Part shown: in pieces, positions 27,095-38,384 of the stretch | How positions within the stretch are numbered: the stretch's first letter is position 1 | Layout: every line of letters starts with the position of its first letter | Source of the DNA: Micrasema longulum | Lineage: Eukaryota > Arthropoda > Insecta > Trichoptera > Brachycentridae | Assembly (NCBI GenBank): GCA_022494885.1 | Contig: JAGVSM010004266.1 | Coordinates: 1 to 64,000, forward strand | DNA: 64,000 bases | Direction: 5' to 3' | Position numbers and translations under genes: made by a program | The notes under the pieces: model-generated | What the model saw: only the letters and a program-made list of their open reading frames with translations | Database searches by the model: none | Told to the model about the DNA's origin: nothing

Positions 27095-29866
27095 GTGAAT
27101 GCCGATGGGAGTCTCGATTCTTCCGGCCTGTCTATTGACGACCTCCGCTCTCAAGGATCTCTCAGTTCTCCCGAGCAAGCCAACTTCACGGATTTCGTCC
27201 CCAATCCTCTCAACAGATCCATTGTGTCAAGAATACTCTCAGGATCAAACGGACGCAAGGATGATGTTCCAGATATTCTACTTCGGACCGTGACATCGAA
27301 ACCCGCCTCGGGTACGCAGAACCTCGAACCGCCGAGGGTCGAAACTACTCGCAGAAATCAAAGCACGGTTTTAGGAATTTCCGGGCCCAAAGGAAACAAG
27401 GGACTGGGCATCGAAAGAACTGCTGCAGATACGGAGTTTTCGACGGAAGGTAGCGCTCTGCCGGTCATGGAACCAGACATGGGAAATCTAGATAGACCAC
27501 TCATTGTCGACAATGCCGGAGAATCGAACACACGCAGAAATCTGCAATTCGCCACCAACAAACGTCCGGAACCCCCCCGCCACGACGACAACAGCGCCGC
27601 TGATAATGGAGGCAAACTGAACTCCGATCAGAATGGGGCAACACTCACGACATTTGTTCTGAAAGATATGGAACTTTCAACGGAAAGATTTCACAACTTG
27701 GCCAATGTGAATACCGAAGGCAAGGTGCAACATAAGCCAACCAAGGCGGGAGGCACCTCAGTTTCCCATACCCGACAAAACGGAGCTGGGGTGACTTGGC
27801 CGGTGGCCTGGAATGTTCACATCTATCTGGCCACAGCCATGTTCACGATTTTGGCAGTTTACTCCATATTCAAGATAATCATCTACAACAAATTTACACA
27901 CCTGTTCACCCAGTATTACTTCATCATTCTACACCTCATTCTAGTTCTCGTCTGTCTGATGCGGATTTTCTACATGTGCTACGACCCTTACAATATCAAC
28001 AACTCTCTGCCCATGTTCTTGAGTGAAATACTGCTTCACGTTCCCGAGATATTCTTAAGCATCGCATTCTCGGCGTCCATTCTTTTCCTGTTGATTAACA
28101 GCATCAATTTTAAGAACAGCTGCTATTCGATGATTGTGCGCCCGAGAACTATCATTATCGGTGGTCTTCTTCATGTCGTCTTCTGCATTCTCCTACATAT
28201 GATTGAGAACACAAGTTCGGTGTATAAGAATTTAGACAACGTGGAAAGGAGGATCTTCGGTCTCGTGTGCCAAGTCATTTTTGTTCTGGTCTGCCTGACT
28301 TTGGGTCTCCTTTATCTGTATGTATACAGAACTCTGAAGAAGGTATTGCAGAAGAAGTCCCATTCGTATATCCACGGTTTCCAAAACTTGTACCAAGCGA
28401 TCCACATCAACTTGGCCACAGCATTGCTCTTCATCCTCTTGGCATGCCTGCAGATATATGGAATATTTGGAATCAACGTACAGGTCAATATGACCAAATT
28501 CAACTGGATTCAGTGGGGATACCAGTTTTCTCTGAGGCTTATTGAAATAACCATCGTCGCTTTGATCTCCTGGGTTATTAGCCTGAAGGTCGGAATAATT
28601 ACAAGTCAACACGAGAAAGCGGACGGCCATAAAATCTCGGGACTTTTCCCTTGCACCGCCAGCTCTAGCAATGAGCAATTCGAATCAGACTATCCCGCTA
28701 TTTGTAACACTAACACAAATCTGCATACTTATACTCTGAGAACTGGCAAACCAATTTACGATGCCGGGGTTTTGGGGCCCCATTTGCAAGGGGTACCCGA
28801 TCAGTGCTGCTCGACTGGTCTAGAAGGGCAGAGGTTTCAACTGAACGCTCTGGGAGTCAATTGCGATAATGGTTCCATCGCTGAGAACTATTCCGGACAT
28901 AGCTCTATTGCTAACGCGGCGCATAGCAGCTCGACCGAATCCAGCAATGCTACTTCTAGTCAGGGAGTCACGAATCACTTGATGAAGGGACATATGCAAG
29001 GGAACGCAAATTCCAACATGCAGGGGTATATGGACAACATTTCTGCTTCGGAAGAACATTATTCCAATTGCGAGCCGACCATTCAAAACCTAGATCCCAA
29101 CGGAGACCCGATTGACCACGAATACAACGTTATTCAGTACGACAGCAATTCCGATTTCGTCCGACATATCAACCACAAGAACAATCCATCGGCCGGCGCT
29201 TACGGCAACGACGGCTCCATACGAGGCTCTCAAAACAATTTCAAACACCTTTCGTTCGATCGGTTATCGTCCCGCAATAATAGCGGGCATAATTTAAGCA
29301 ATCCGAGAAAGAAACATAGGAACAAGCAGAGCGCCAACGCAAAAAACCAACAGAATTGCATGACTCTCGGTTACGATCCAAACATTTCACACTATCACCA
29401 TCCGCACATGAACGAAACCAGCGAGTTCGGTTACCCGTCTGACAACGGATCGTTTCACACGTCCGGGATTCAGACTTTGAATCCGATGCGGAATTATTAC
29501 GACCCTTCTGCGATGATGATGCAAGGCGGGCGCGACTCTCAGCGCCGGGGAAGGAACCAGTCGCCCACCTCGTCGATGGTGAACTCGAGCGGCTCGCAGA
29601 AGCGCGGCAAAAACAACCACGTCTTCGCCAACCAGGACCGGCCGAAGTCCACGGACCTGTACGGGTTCTCCGACAACCCGAACGACAGGAATTTCACAAA
29701 CGCGATCGGGGGGAACTCGCAGACCGCCAGAGGGCAGAACTTCGATCACTCCGGGTCGTACCTCAACCCGGAACACGTGGCCGACGGCGAGGACAGGAAC
29801 GGCAGTATGCTCGTCGCGCAGGATGGCTTCGTCAGGTTCCGGCCCTTGGAAGACCCGCAAACCTGA
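27095..29866 (+). CDS. PRRT3/4-like multi-pass membrane protein, main exon
   Basis: A large phase-0 exon of 923 codons after acceptor TATAATTCCAG. It opens with GTG (Val), not a start codon; translation begins upstream. Residues 1-235 of the exon are hydrophilic and probably extracellular, with several N-x-S/T sites (for example NRS, NQS). Residues about 237-500 form seven hydrophobic segments, roughly 240-262, 272-294, 308-332, 350-368, 386-410, 435-458 and 473-499. The first opens with WPVAWNVHIYLATAMFTIL and the last has WGYQFSLRLIEITIVALISW. The remaining 420 residues are a Ser/Asn/Gly/His-rich, probably cytoplasmic tail. The W-PAW-x-HVY entry into the first membrane segment and a W..R..E..... 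helix near the end are what I recall of the proline-rich transmembrane protein 3/4 domain; the biochemical role of that group is not established. Codon third positions become GC-rich in the last 400 bp. An unrelated 7-TM fold cannot be excluded without a search. Confidence 0.8.
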   Translation: MNADGSLDSSGLSIDDLRSQGSLSSPEQANFTDFVPNPLNRSIVSRILSGSNGRKDDVPDILLRTVTSKPASGTQNLEPPRVETTRRNQSTVLGISGPKGNKGLGIERTAADTEFSTEGSALPVMEPDMGNLDRPLIVDNAGESNTRRNLQFATNKRPEPPRHDDNSAADNGGKLNSDQNGATLTTFVLKDMELSTERFHNLANVNTEGKVQHKPTKAGGTSVSHTRQNGAGVTWPVAWNVHIYLATAMFTILAVYSIFKIIIYNKFTHLFTQYYFIILHLILVLVCLMRIFYMCYDPYNINNSLPMFLSEILLHVPEIFLSIAFSASILFLLINSINFKNSCYSMIVRPRTIIIGGLLHVVFCILLHMIENTSSVYKNLDNVERRIFGLVCQVIFVLVCLTLGLLYLYVYRTLKKVLQKKSHSYIHGFQNLYQAIHINLATALLFILLACLQIYGIFGINVQVNMTKFNWIQWGYQFSLRLIEITIVALISWVISLKVGIITSQHEKADGHKISGLFPCTASSSNEQFESDYPAICNTNTNLHTYTLRTGKPIYDAGVLGPHLQGVPDQCCSTGLEGQRFQLNALGVNCDNGSIAENYSGHSSIANAAHSSSTESSNATSSQGVTNHLMKGHMQGNANSNMQGYMDNISASEEHYSNCEPTIQNLDPNGDPIDHEYNVIQYDSNSDFVRHINHKNNPSAGAYGNDGSIRGSQNNFKHLSFDRLSSRNNSGHNLSNPRKKHRNKQSANAKNQQNCMTLGYDPNISHYHHPHMNETSEFGYPSDNGSFHTSGIQTLNPMRNYYDPSAMMMQGGRDSQRRGRNQSPTSSMVNSSGSQKRGKNNHVFANQDRPKSTDLYGFSDNPNDRNFTNAIGGNSQTARGQNFDHSGSYLNPEHVADGEDRNGSMLVAQDGFVRFRPLEDPQT

Positions 29867-29905
29867 TCCGAGCTGATGGCCAGCTACGGAGAGCTGGATT
29901 TCTGA
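29867..29905 (+). other. In-frame extension after the TGA stop
   Basis: After ...LEDPQT-TGA (29864-29866) the frame stays open for 12 codons, SELMASYGELDF, then TGA (29903-29905). The extension looks like a genuine acidic C-terminus, not random AT-rich 3' UTR. Both stops lie in the same 9-mer, CTGATCCGA. Either the first TGA is read through, or it is a recent nonsense change, assembly error or allele that clips 12 residues. Confidence 0.45.
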
Positions 29906-30195
29906 TCCGAACCCTACTTCTCGGATGACGACCTAGTTTAAACGAAGGGAAAATTAACGTAATCGAGTGACTGAAAAACTCTTATTTTTATTTCTGTTTC
30001 CAATCGGTGCGCGTAGATAGACACATACAGACTTGACCTATCTACCTGTGATGTTTTATTAATTCTAATTGTGTATTGTAGTATCATACCAAGCCTATTT
30101 ATTTGTGTTACGGCGTGGGCGTGGGCGTGGAATAACACGAACTTTGATGTTGATTAAATAATCTGGCGTAGAATAAAAACACCGTTTTCCACAGA
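29906..30195 (+). other. Presumed 3' UTR of the PRRT-like gene
   Basis: Unique sequence follows the coding exon. An AATAAA signal at 30172-30177 (GTAGAATAAAAACACC) is preceded by GTGGGCGTGGGCGTGG, a short GC-rich direct repeat. Cleavage would be expected some 15-25 bp after the signal. Confidence 0.5.
30172..30177 (+). terminator. Candidate polyadenylation signal AATAAA
   Basis: The first canonical hexamer, about 270 bp downstream of the second stop. No transcript evidence is available, and later AATAAA hexamers exist, so a longer UTR is possible. Confidence 0.4.
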
Positions 30196-31284
30196 ATTGG
30201 TATTCACGTATACTTCAGATTAACTGTGTAAATTAGCCAATTTCGTTGTAAGAACACTACTTAAGTTTACTGTATAATTTTAACAGAACAAACTTGCCAT
30301 GACTCGAGTGAACTATATGTGATTTGATTTTTGCATTTCAAATAGATAAGTTTATTTTTTGTACATTTTTTTACTCATACGCCTTTACTGTATTTTACGC
30401 TTTTTCAACGGGTTATTATAGCAATTTATCAACAAACGATTTCTTTAATTTTATACATTCATTTAATAATTTATTTATTTATGTTTTTCGTCACCCAATT
30501 TCAAATAATTCATGAAAAGTACACCTAACATTAATTTATAAATCGTAATCGAAATACTCGAACATTTCATAAAACACACGCCCTTTATTTTTTTAATTTT
30601 TAATGACAACTGTGTCTCGATAAACTGACAAAATTCTTTATCACTGTTTCACGTACGCTATAGTTGTCTTTCGCTGCCTATGCCTTTTGGACTTGACGGC
30701 GACAGCCGTGCAAAAAACGTGTTAAACAGGTGTTATTACTTACATTATATGCTCATTCAATCAAATTAGTTTAATTTTCGTGAAATATAATTAAAACATT
30801 CCTTAAATATAATTTTTAGGGACAATTCGCGCTGAAACAAACAAACCAGCCAGAAACCAGCCGTCAAACTAAAACCCAAATTTTTTTAATGCTGGCTACC
30901 AACATGTCCAGAAAAAATAGATATTAGTAATACAAAAATAAATTCACTGCTTTTTAATTTTGGTTGGTATTTGAAATAACACAATGGGAAGGCTGTCTAT
31001 AAAGAAAAACCTTTATTTGTGTACTAAAATGAGTATATTTGCATTAACATTTCGAGTATCTTCGTCGGTAACCTATAATTGAACATGTTTAGACGAAAAA
31101 ATTGTATGCATATTCTGCTTTTCATACAAAAAACTTAATTTTACTTTTTAGATTAAATTTAAGATAAATGTTAACTTCCCATTGTAATCGGGGCCCCGGG
31201 CTGAAAAGGGTCCAACTAATTTTCTCCATTACAATTTGATATATTACATTCAAGACTTTTTATATCTCTCTTATTAAAAAATAA
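30196..31284. other. Intergenic AT-rich DNA
   Basis: No coding frame with recognisable features, tRNA head or repeat copy was found. CGACGGCGACAGCCGTGC at about 30697 is an isolated GC-rich spot. Confidence 0.5.
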
Positions 31285-31485
31285 TAAAGTCGTGTTTTTC
31301 TTTAACGGCCCTAAATTATATGAGGATTTTTATAAATTGTGGAAAATAGATTGTTAAAAAACACATGTTATATTAAATTTTATACAAAATATCTCATCTT
31401 CTGCTGAATGTAACACGACGATACAACGTTGTTTCCTGAGGATTTTTTTAGCACAGTCTTCTAAGAATTAATATTGAAATGGGTG
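31285..31485 (+). repeat. Dispersed repeat H
   Basis: Blocks CCCTAAATTATATGAGGAT, TATAAATTGTGGAAAATAGA, GAATGTAACACGACGATACA and CACAGTCTTCTAAGAATTAA recur, in the same order, near 20700-20915, and in part at 39820-39990 and 41495-41590. No ends or coding potential were identified. Confidence 0.6.
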
Positions 31486-31899
31486 ACTTAATTTTTCAAT
31501 TTGAATCGCATTTATATCTTATTTATTATTATTATTATTTATTTAACATTTTAATCATTACAATTTTTTGATCAGTAACCATTAGACTGCATTTTTTGTA
31601 ACAAAAATTTATATTGTAATTGTGTGAACAGTCTTATGCATACAGTGAATTCATTTTTAAAATATTTATATTGTATAGTCGACAAATTATATCATTGAAA
31701 TCTACACTTATGTAAAGCCTATTGATACGAGGCCTTTAGCCAAATACATGTATTAAAAAATAATGTACCCACAAATTATATATATTACTCAATTTGATAT
31801 GTATGTACATATAAAATATTGAATTATTTTTTTGAGAACTCTTTTACTGTCAACGATACGCATTCGTTTTTAAAATTTGATTTACATTTTTTTATTTAA

Positions 31900-32040
31900 A
31901 AGGTTCCGGATTCGATTCCTGGACTGAAGTGTAAGATTGATCATCTTGTTTTGTGCATAAAACGATCAAGATCCACTTGGAATACCACTGCAGTGCCCTA
32001 TGCATCACATGGTGTGAAAAAGAAAATGATACGTTTTATT
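31900..32040 (+). mobile_element. S2 SINE, head truncated
   Basis: It starts at the B box (GGTTCCGGATTCGATTCCTG) and continues with the S2 body: GTAAGATTGATCATCTTG, AACGATCAAGATCCACTTGG and CAGTGCCCTATGCATCAC. The A-box half of the head is missing. Confidence 0.75.
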
Positions 32041-32044
32041 GATA

Positions 32045-32130
32045 TATTTTGATTATGTCCAAATGTTTGCAGATAAGGCTGTATTCTACCCCGTATGGAG
32101 TTACCAATATTTACATATAACTCACTAGGC
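32045..32130 (-). mobile_element. Family X end fragment
   Basis: Antisense TATTTTGATTATGTCCAAAT, GCAGATAAGGCTGTATTCTA and GTATGGAGTTACCAATATT: only the last 80 bp of the element, beside an S2 SINE. Confidence 0.65.
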
Positions 32131-32310
32131 CTGAACATTTTTCTTGTCAACCCAGCAAGAAATCGAACCTGTAAATTTTTTATTTAGTTGGTACTCATGA
32201 CGAAAAGCGAGAACCATTTTTTTTAATGTTATTCAAAAACAAAATATTTTATTGGTATAAAATCTGATTTAATTAATTATAGTTTATTTTAAATATATGA
32301 AAACCTATTG

Positions 32311-32412
32311 CGTATAAGAGTTGTCAAAAAACCCATCGGAAAGAGTTGTCAAATACCCATCGGATATAAGAGTTGTCAAATACCCATCGGGTATAAGAGT
32401 TGTCGAAAACCT
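32311..32412. repeat. Short minisatellite, about 27-28 bp unit
   Basis: About four imperfect repeats of TATAAGAGTTGTCAAATACC plus CATCGG. The second unit lacks a few bases. No role is evident. Confidence 0.85.
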
Positions 32413-33329
32413 TAAATGTTATATGTATGTGTAATTGTAATATTATGCATTGTAAGGATATTGTAATAGTTACAGAAAATATATTACAATGATATTAAAA
32501 AAGTCTATTTATCTTACATGGTTAATAATTAGATAGAATAAAAAATATAACTTTAAATAATATGAAAACATTAATTTATTATTGATATTTCTGTTATAAA
32601 AAAAAATTGACTCTTAAATATGGGATCCGTAGATTCATTTGTGTTTTATGTCAATTGAAGATTAAATGGTACAGTTCATAAGTTTAAGATTGATGTCTAC
32701 GAGTAAATATATATTTTTCTTATGAACTTGGGCCCCAGAGACCTGGAAATTACTGTGTGCAATTCTTGTCTTAATGCGTTTATTATCTAACTGACTTTCG
32801 TCATCATCAGAAGTGACGCTTTGAAGATTATTCTGATTATAGCCGCCTCGTGTGAAAAGAAAAGCTTAATTATGCTGTAACTGTAAAAAACAGTGCACAC
32901 ATATCGCTTCATTTGTAATTTCAATCCAATTAATGGAATAAGTAGATAATTAGTAACTTTTTAAGTACATTTTTCATAATTTCAAAGTACGTAAATGATA
33001 AACTGACAGCTGCCAATACATTTCAGTGTAATTCAAGCATTTGCTTATCACATACAAAGCCATTTTTTTAAATAGCGTCAATTCTGATCTTGAAAAAAAG
33101 ATCTTTGAATTCATTAGGGTTTAAATTCTATTCAATGACTACTTATTTTAGAAATTCATTTCTAGATTATTTTTTGATGAATGTTTTCCTTTTTGTCAAA
33201 CAAACATTACAACTTTTAGCACCTTCATAAAAATAATAAATTAAAAACAGTATTCAAAATTGAAAAATATTAACATATTAATTTTTCAATGTTACTAAAT
33301 TTATTGTATTAAAAAAAATTATCAGTAGT
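32413..33329. other. Intergenic AT-rich DNA
   Basis: No supported gene or repeat. Confidence 0.5.
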
Positions 33330-33545
33330 CTTGCGAGGATTCATCGTTCCTTTTCCCCCACGCAGTGGTGCATAGGGCACTGCATTTGTAAACTAAATAC
33401 AGTGTATTTTGATCATCCGTTTCATGAAGGAAAGGTGATCAGTCTCACACTTCAGGAACAATGAAATATTGCAGTTTGAACAAATTTAAAAATCAATTTT
33501 TCATGTCCTCCCTGCCAGGAATCGAATCTTATTCAGGAACATCTA
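33330..33545 (-). mobile_element. S2 SINE, head partly lost
   Basis: The reverse strand shows a B-box remnant (GATTCGATTCCTGGCAGG), then GACATGAAAAATTGATT and the S2 body (GAGACTGATCACCTTTCCTT; GCAGTGCCCTATGCACCACT). The length and layout match 18319-18590. Confidence 0.75.
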
Positions 33546-36500
33546 ATGAGTCGAAAACACTCATTAATAGTTCTGGTTCTATTTCACACACAGAGCTTTA
33601 TTCTGTATCCGCATGGACACATAGTAAAGTAGGATTACACTCCTAAAATCTTAGTTGTGTTTTTTAAAACAGTGACAAAAAGTATTTTTATTTTACCGTA
33701 ATTCACATTTCAATTCCAAAACTCATTTAAAAATTAATTTTTCACTAAAATTCCAGGTCTCTTGTTTAATTTTTAAATAAATGAAAAATTTTGAATAACA
33801 AATATTTTGTATTCCTTACTTTTTAAAAAAAAAAAATTCTGATATGTAGCCAAATGATTAAAATAAACCTCGAGTAATAATTCGCGCCCGCTTAAAGAGA
33901 AGCCATTTAGCTCAATTGCATTGAACAAAAGCGTTCCAAATTTTCGGTTTTGTTTTTAGTTTAACAACAAACATGTAACGGACGGTTTCGGTTTGCGCTT
34001 TCAATTCTCGACCTGAGTACATATGGCCCGTTATATTGCTGTAAACTGTTGCTTACTTCGTGGTTGATAATTGTAGAATTGTTTTTGTCTGTACGGGCGA
34101 CTCTATTAGCCGGTGGCGTATTATTACTCTTAAGAAAATAACTGTCCACTTTTTAAAAAAATATGCGTATTGTGTCAAGACTGGTTTTCGTGTATGTTAT
34201 CTTGACAAGCATACATAAAATACTTTAGTTTCTATACTTTACTCACAAAATTACAGCTATAAAAGAGTTTTGACGCGCGCGAAAAACTGTTTGACTTATC
34301 TGTACGGCATATTGATTCTTGTCTTATTTACTATTGTCGATAAAATTACTTTTTATATTATGTTTCTATTTCATATTTAAATTTGTTGAATACTGTTTTA
34401 TACAAGATGTCTGGCTTTGTAATGGGGTATTTCACAAATCGAGAATAATATTGAAAATATTTTAAATGATTTAGAGCAGATTTTTACGATTTTAATGATA
34501 ATGTGTAAGTTTTCATTCATAATTTTCAGGTTTAAAAATTATATATAAAACGCCTCGCAGTTGGCGTCATGTAACTTTGACGCCACGTGTCATGCCCGCT
34601 AGTACGCTTCTAACAAGTATTTCACGGTAACATAATACGTGCCGTTTGTCGCATAGGGCGCGAAGTGTCACATTTTCAAGTTATTCAAAATATGCTCAAA
34701 ATAAACCATCGTGGAAAATTTATCTGATGTCGTATCTGGTAAATGGTAATCGTTTTTACCAAAATGTTTTTTTAAAAGAACTTCTAGTGGGTTTTTTTTA
34801 TACATGAAAACTTTAAAACTAAAACTCAGAGGATTTAGATGATTTCATCATTTGATAAAGCTCAAAAAATTACATATAAATGCATTTTTAACTTGTTTTC
34901 AAATGTTATTATTTAGAGAGTTTTTATCAGTATGCTGACGAAATATAGTTATTAAGGTACATGCAAATCACAATAAGCCGCTCTCAAATGTAACACGTGC
35001 TCTCTGAAAGAACGACAAATACTCTCTGAAGAACGATATGCTACGTCGCTTTTCGTGACTATAATTTGCAATGCAATGGCGCTCTAATGGTTAAATATTC
35101 TCGACTTGGTTCTTTTTACCACTAAACATTGACATATTGATAAATGAATGCCTTTCTCACATATTTTGATTCTCTTCTCTTTCAAGCCGAACTGTACCGA
35201 GGAATTTTACATTGCTCCGTAATTCTTAAGGAATTGAACAAATATTTTGAATCGCAAACAATTGGGTGACAAAATAATTAAATTGATGAAGTTCTTATGA
35301 CAATTGATATTGTTACTTTTTATATACAGAATATTAAACATTTATTAAACAAACAATTATACACAATATATTATTGATTACACTTAAGATATATTTAATA
35401 CATATTTACTATTTACGATGCAAATGTAAATTACATAGATAGCGTACACTTTTACACGTTGCACGAGTATCAAAATTAAGCAAAATTTATGTAATTGTAA
35501 TTTCAAATTTCTGTGTCATACATAAACTGTCATATTTTAGTTAACTGGAAACTCTATTATAAGTCAAATTTCCTCAAACTGCATTTATGTTTTTATATGT
35601 GCATACTAATATATATTATATTTTGCATTTTCATATATTCCTTGTAAAAGACATTTTAATGCCAGTCGGTTCTTTTTGTTTTTTTTTTGACATACACTGA
35701 GAAATTTCTACATTGATTTGAAAGTTCTATTCAAGTTTTTTTTTAAAGTTCTTTTTGGAATTTATGTATGAAAACATTTCTCTGCAATATCCATGTTGAT
35801 TTTGAAAATACAATTAATTATTCTAAAACCATTTCATATACATATTTTTATCTGTACCGTAGTATGTAATATTTTCCTATTTCCCTTTGTATGTCAAAAA
35901 TTCCACAGTGATTTTAATTTCATAATTTACCCAATCATTTTACCATGACTGACTTAAAAATAACTATGTTTCTTCATTTTTCTTGACTGAAATTATTTTG
36001 TAAATATTTCTGAAAAAATAGTTCTTATGTCACGAAAAAAATCATTTTACATCAATCGTCCTTCATCAGTCTGATCTTAACAATTTTGATTTTGAGAAAA
36101 TGAAAAATACATCCTGTCTCATAAAAACTATTAGATTTTTGTGGATAAAAATTGCAGTTGCAATTTGATGAATAGGACGATTGAAATATATAAAAAATTG
36201 TACATATTATGTTAAAAAAGCATCTTTTATTTCTTTCCTTCTTTTGTACATAAATATTTAACTGCTTGTATGATAATTTTGATTTTGTCAGTATTATATT
36301 TTGAAAATTAAACGGAATTCTGAGGCAGCTTCAAAAACCGTTTGGAGATTGGTTTTTTTCCAACAATTTTAAAAATAAAAAAATTAAGTAGAGAAATAAC
36401 GAGGTACTTAAACTAATTAAGAAATTTGTCTCGATTGATTTATAAAGTTAAATTTGACTTGAATTAAAATATAATTTAAATTTACCTTACTCAAATATTA

Positions 36501-38384
36501 TTGTATTCATTTTTATCTGTCTGATAGCTCAATTAGTTACTCAAACTTTTTGTCGATTTCAACTAATGTTCAATTTGAATGACGCCTTTTGATTTTAGTG
36601 CTTTTTTTGGCATTTTGGACATGCTCACAAAACTACATAAAAATTTACGGTTATGTAAAGGACTTAAAATTGTAGAATTGTGAAAGTTAAAATATGGACA
36701 CAACGCTGAACTAATATGGTGGATAAAGCAAGATTTTATAAGCGCGAAATCTATCTACACGCTTATCGGGGTTTAATGTATTGAAATTTAGCTAAATTAA
36801 GCAGTTTGTTATCGTTGTTTTTTTTAAGCGTGGTACAACTTAAATTGAAATCAAAAAGCAAATATTTGTTGGAATTACTTTGTATTAATTGTGTTCAAAG
36901 GAATGAAAATCAACTATTTCTTTGTTGTTCCAATTTTTCCAATAAATCTGGCGTTATTTAAAAATGGTACATTTCATATTGGCTTCTAATGCTTCGAGAG
37001 TTGTTGGTTTGTTTCATTAGTACATGTACTTAACGAAGCCCCGTAGAAAATAATCCAATGGCGTCAAATCACAGTATCATGGGGGCCAATTAGCCAATAG
37101 AACCATTTCTGGAAATAATGTTACCAAACTTGTCGCGCAGTAAATTCTTTGTTTCATGAAGAGCCCTTTACGTTTGTCGAACTGAATAAGCGTTGTTTGA
37201 GTGTAAGGCGTCCCATTATTAATTTGAGTATTGTTACAGAGCTTAAATGTCATTATTTGTTTGACGAGAGACAGTATTGTCAATCGAAAAGTGTCAAGAT
37301 AAAAAAAACAGCCTTTAATAATTTTTTGCAAAGTGAATTGATTCAATCGATAATATTTGTTTGAAGTTTGCCGCCGAATGAATTATTCGATGTTTCTAAT
37401 GTGTGTTTTACAGTGTTGTAAATAATAAGATTAAATGTATATGAATATTTTAGTCTGTTGTATATTTCGGCCTACACATTAAAATATTGTATCGTCCACT
37501 CATTACTATAAGAAAATCTAGGCTATTTAGAATAATTGAACATATTACGATATACACAAAATGATATGTGAAATGTATGTTTAACTATAAGATTTGACTA
37601 ACACTTGGTTTTGTAATCCCGCCCGCGATGATCTTTGCATTCTGTTGTTTGTAAAATTGAATATATAATTATTATGAAGACAGGCGTGCTAAGGACTAAG
37701 TATATTTATATTATATTTACCAATAATGCAAGACGGCGGCGGGATTGACAGCTGTAATTATTACTCATATTCCTTTTAATTATTTTATGTGAAACCTGTA
37801 AATCTTAAATATATTACAAAAATATATTTGCTCTCAAATATTTTCATGAATTTTATTTATATTGTTACCCCATTTCCTTTGCAGCATAACCAAAAAATAA
37901 TCATAAATAAAGCGAGGAATGAGGTTTTTCATTTACACTCGCAAATGTTGATGGGAATGGTGTATGTCGATGACGATATTTCGACGTGGGTAGACACAGG
38001 GATGAGCTGGAGGCATCTGGTGATGTCCACACGCTGGACTTAGGAGCGAATGTGGAAAAGACAGAAGAGAGAGAGAGAGAATGGTGTAAAGATCTGGTAT
38101 TAAAAACACAATTTTAAAGTATTTTACAAAGGTCTCTCTTACGAAACAATTTGATTTTGTCTTAGAATATATTACATAATTTGAACCCGAAGTTATTCCG
38201 ACTAAGTATTTGAAAATGGCCCCAAAATTTGAATGTTTGGGTAAGTCGTAAGAACACAAATATTTCTTTTAAAAAATAATAATTTAAAGAATTTTTACTT
38301 TCCAATAAGTTGGTGAGGATCTAATCTAAATAAATAAGTCGTAAGTACTACAAATATTAGCTGAAATCTCGCATAAGTCACAAT
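33546..38384. other. Mostly unique AT-rich intergenic DNA
   Basis: The longest transposon-poor stretch in the window. A short match to repeat K lies at 33990-34050 (CAATTCTCGACCTGAGTACA). A GA microsatellite is at 38068-38080. Short frames (for example 37789-38043) show no domain. A distant exon or enhancer cannot be ruled out by eye, but nothing supports one. Confidence 0.45.

Noticed and set aside
27358..29860. Several open frames antisense to the main host exon (for example 29387-29860 and 28232-28678)
   Set aside because: They mirror the codon pattern of the sense frame, have no splice structure and no recognisable domain; the sense frame has seven membrane segments and consistent exon phases.
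33461..33646. A 61-codon + strand frame
   Set aside because: It covers the antisense of an S2 SINE.
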